A stretch of DNA of 6,586 bases from Candidatus Aminicenantota bacterium (GTDB lineage: Bacteria; Acidobacteriota; Aminicenantia; Aminicenantales; JAFGAV01): contig VGJG01000099.1 in NCBI GenBank assembly GCA_016867615.1, positions 1 to 6,586 on the forward strand. The letters run 5' to 3'. The translations under genes and the position numbers were made by a program. Under the pieces are notes generated by a model. That model saw only the letters and a program-made list of their open reading frames with translations. It was not told the origin of the DNA and made no database searches. Positions 6,042-6,586 of the stretch are shown here, one piece after another (positions within the stretch are counted from its first letter, which is position 1; each line of letters begins with the position of its first letter).

Positions 6042-6586
6042 ATGACCAAAAAAAAGGTCCTGTTCATCGTCGGCTCCTTGAACACGACGACCATGGCCCA
6101 CCAGATCCACGACCACATGCCGGAGTACGACAGGTTTTTCTCCCCCTTCTACACCGGCAATCTCCTGGACCACGTCATCCCCAAGTTCAAGTATTTCACC
6201 ATCATGGCCCAGTCCCACCGGGCCAACACGGTCAACTACCTGAGGGCCAACAAGCTGCCCATGGACTTCATGGGCCGCTCCCAGGTCTACGATTTCGTGG
6301 TTATGTGCAGCGACCTCATCATCCCCCGCAACGTGAAGAACAGGCGCATCTTCCTCGTCCAGGAGGGCTTCATCCTTCCCTCGAACTTCTGGTTCTTCAT
6401 GGTCCGGAATTTCGGGTTCCACCGCGTCATCTGCGATACGGCGGCCACCGGCCTGTCCGACGCCTACGACCTCTTTTTCGTCGCTTCGGAGGGCTATCGC
6501 AAGCTGTTCATCGAGCGGGGCATCAAGCCGGAGAAGATCCGCGTCACGGGCATCCCCAATTTCGACAACGCCCGCAGCTACCTGGA
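6042..6586 (+). CDS. GT-B/CDP-glycerol-transferase-like protein, N-terminal part (runs off right edge)
   Basis: The frame is open from here to the end of the window, giving 181 codons. The product begins MTKKKVLFIVGSLNTTTMAH, a beta strand plus loop typical of GT-B enzymes. Later parts are VYDFVVMCSDLIIPRN, IFLVQEGFI, YDLFFVASEGYRKLF and GIKPEKIRVTGIPNFDNARS. The sequence 'D-x-x-x-V-x-S-E, then F-x-x-x-G-I, K-I-x-x-T-G-I-P' is the linker region seen in CDP-glycerol glycerophosphotransferase-like and UDP-GlcNAc 2-epimerase-like proteins. The donor site and catalytic C-terminal half are outside the window, so transferase versus epimerase cannot be settled. Start choice: an in-frame ATG at 5994 would add 16 residues but overlaps a probable promoter -10 element; neither start has a good ribosome-binding site. 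Its position after the NeuB-like and SDR genes suggests glycan or teichoic-like polymer assembly. Confidence 0.68.
   Translation, partial: MTKKKVLFIVGSLNTTTMAHQIHDHMPEYDRFFSPFYTGNLLDHVIPKFKYFTIMAQSHRANTVNYLRANKLPMDFMGRSQVYDFVVMCSDLIIPRNVKNRRIFLVQEGFILPSNFWFFMVRNFGFHRVICDTAATGLSDAYDLFFVASEGYRKLFIERGIKPEKIRVTGIPNFDNARSYL

Overview
The window is a high-GC bacterial segment with a dense operon-style layout and mostly G/C-ending codons. Nothing in it fixes the lineage. Extended SDR enzymes, a NeuB-family synthase and an AmmeMemoRadiSam-B type protein together would fit an anaerobic-leaning Gram-negative-type bacterium (Aminicenantes/Acidobacteriota or a former deltaproteobacterium), but that is a guess. 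No rRNA, tRNA, CRISPR array, transposon or phage gene was seen.

Left part, minus strand (1-1497): a MEMO1/AmmeMemoRadiSam-B family protein with an N-terminal PqqD-like or winged-helix-like extension. It is followed 37 bases later by the first 49 codons of an agmatinase/arginase-family ureohydrolase that runs off the left edge. The two look like one transcription unit.

Centre (1498-1673): a divergent intergenic region with a weak promoter candidate to the left and a better one to the right.

Right part, plus strand (1674-6586): a probable surface-glycan or glycolipid locus. In order it holds a NeuB-like nonulosonate-type synthase fused to a SAF and a cupin domain; an extended SDR (NAD-dependent epimerase/dehydratase); a CPBP/Abi-type multispanning membrane protein with altered catalytic motifs; a second extended SDR resembling HpnA or dihydroflavonol reductase; and, behind its own near-consensus promoter, the start of a GT-B/CDP-glycerol-transferase-like protein cut by the right edge. 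The SDR-CPBP-SDR trio is joined by 17-base and 4-base gene overlaps, so it is probably translated together.

How they may work together (inference): the NeuB-like enzyme condenses phosphoenolpyruvate with a sugar-type aldehyde, the SDRs oxidise, reduce or epimerise a sugar or lipid-linked intermediate at the membrane, and the last protein transfers a glycosyl or polyol-phosphate unit. No CMP-sugar synthetase is visible, and the actual product cannot be named from this window.
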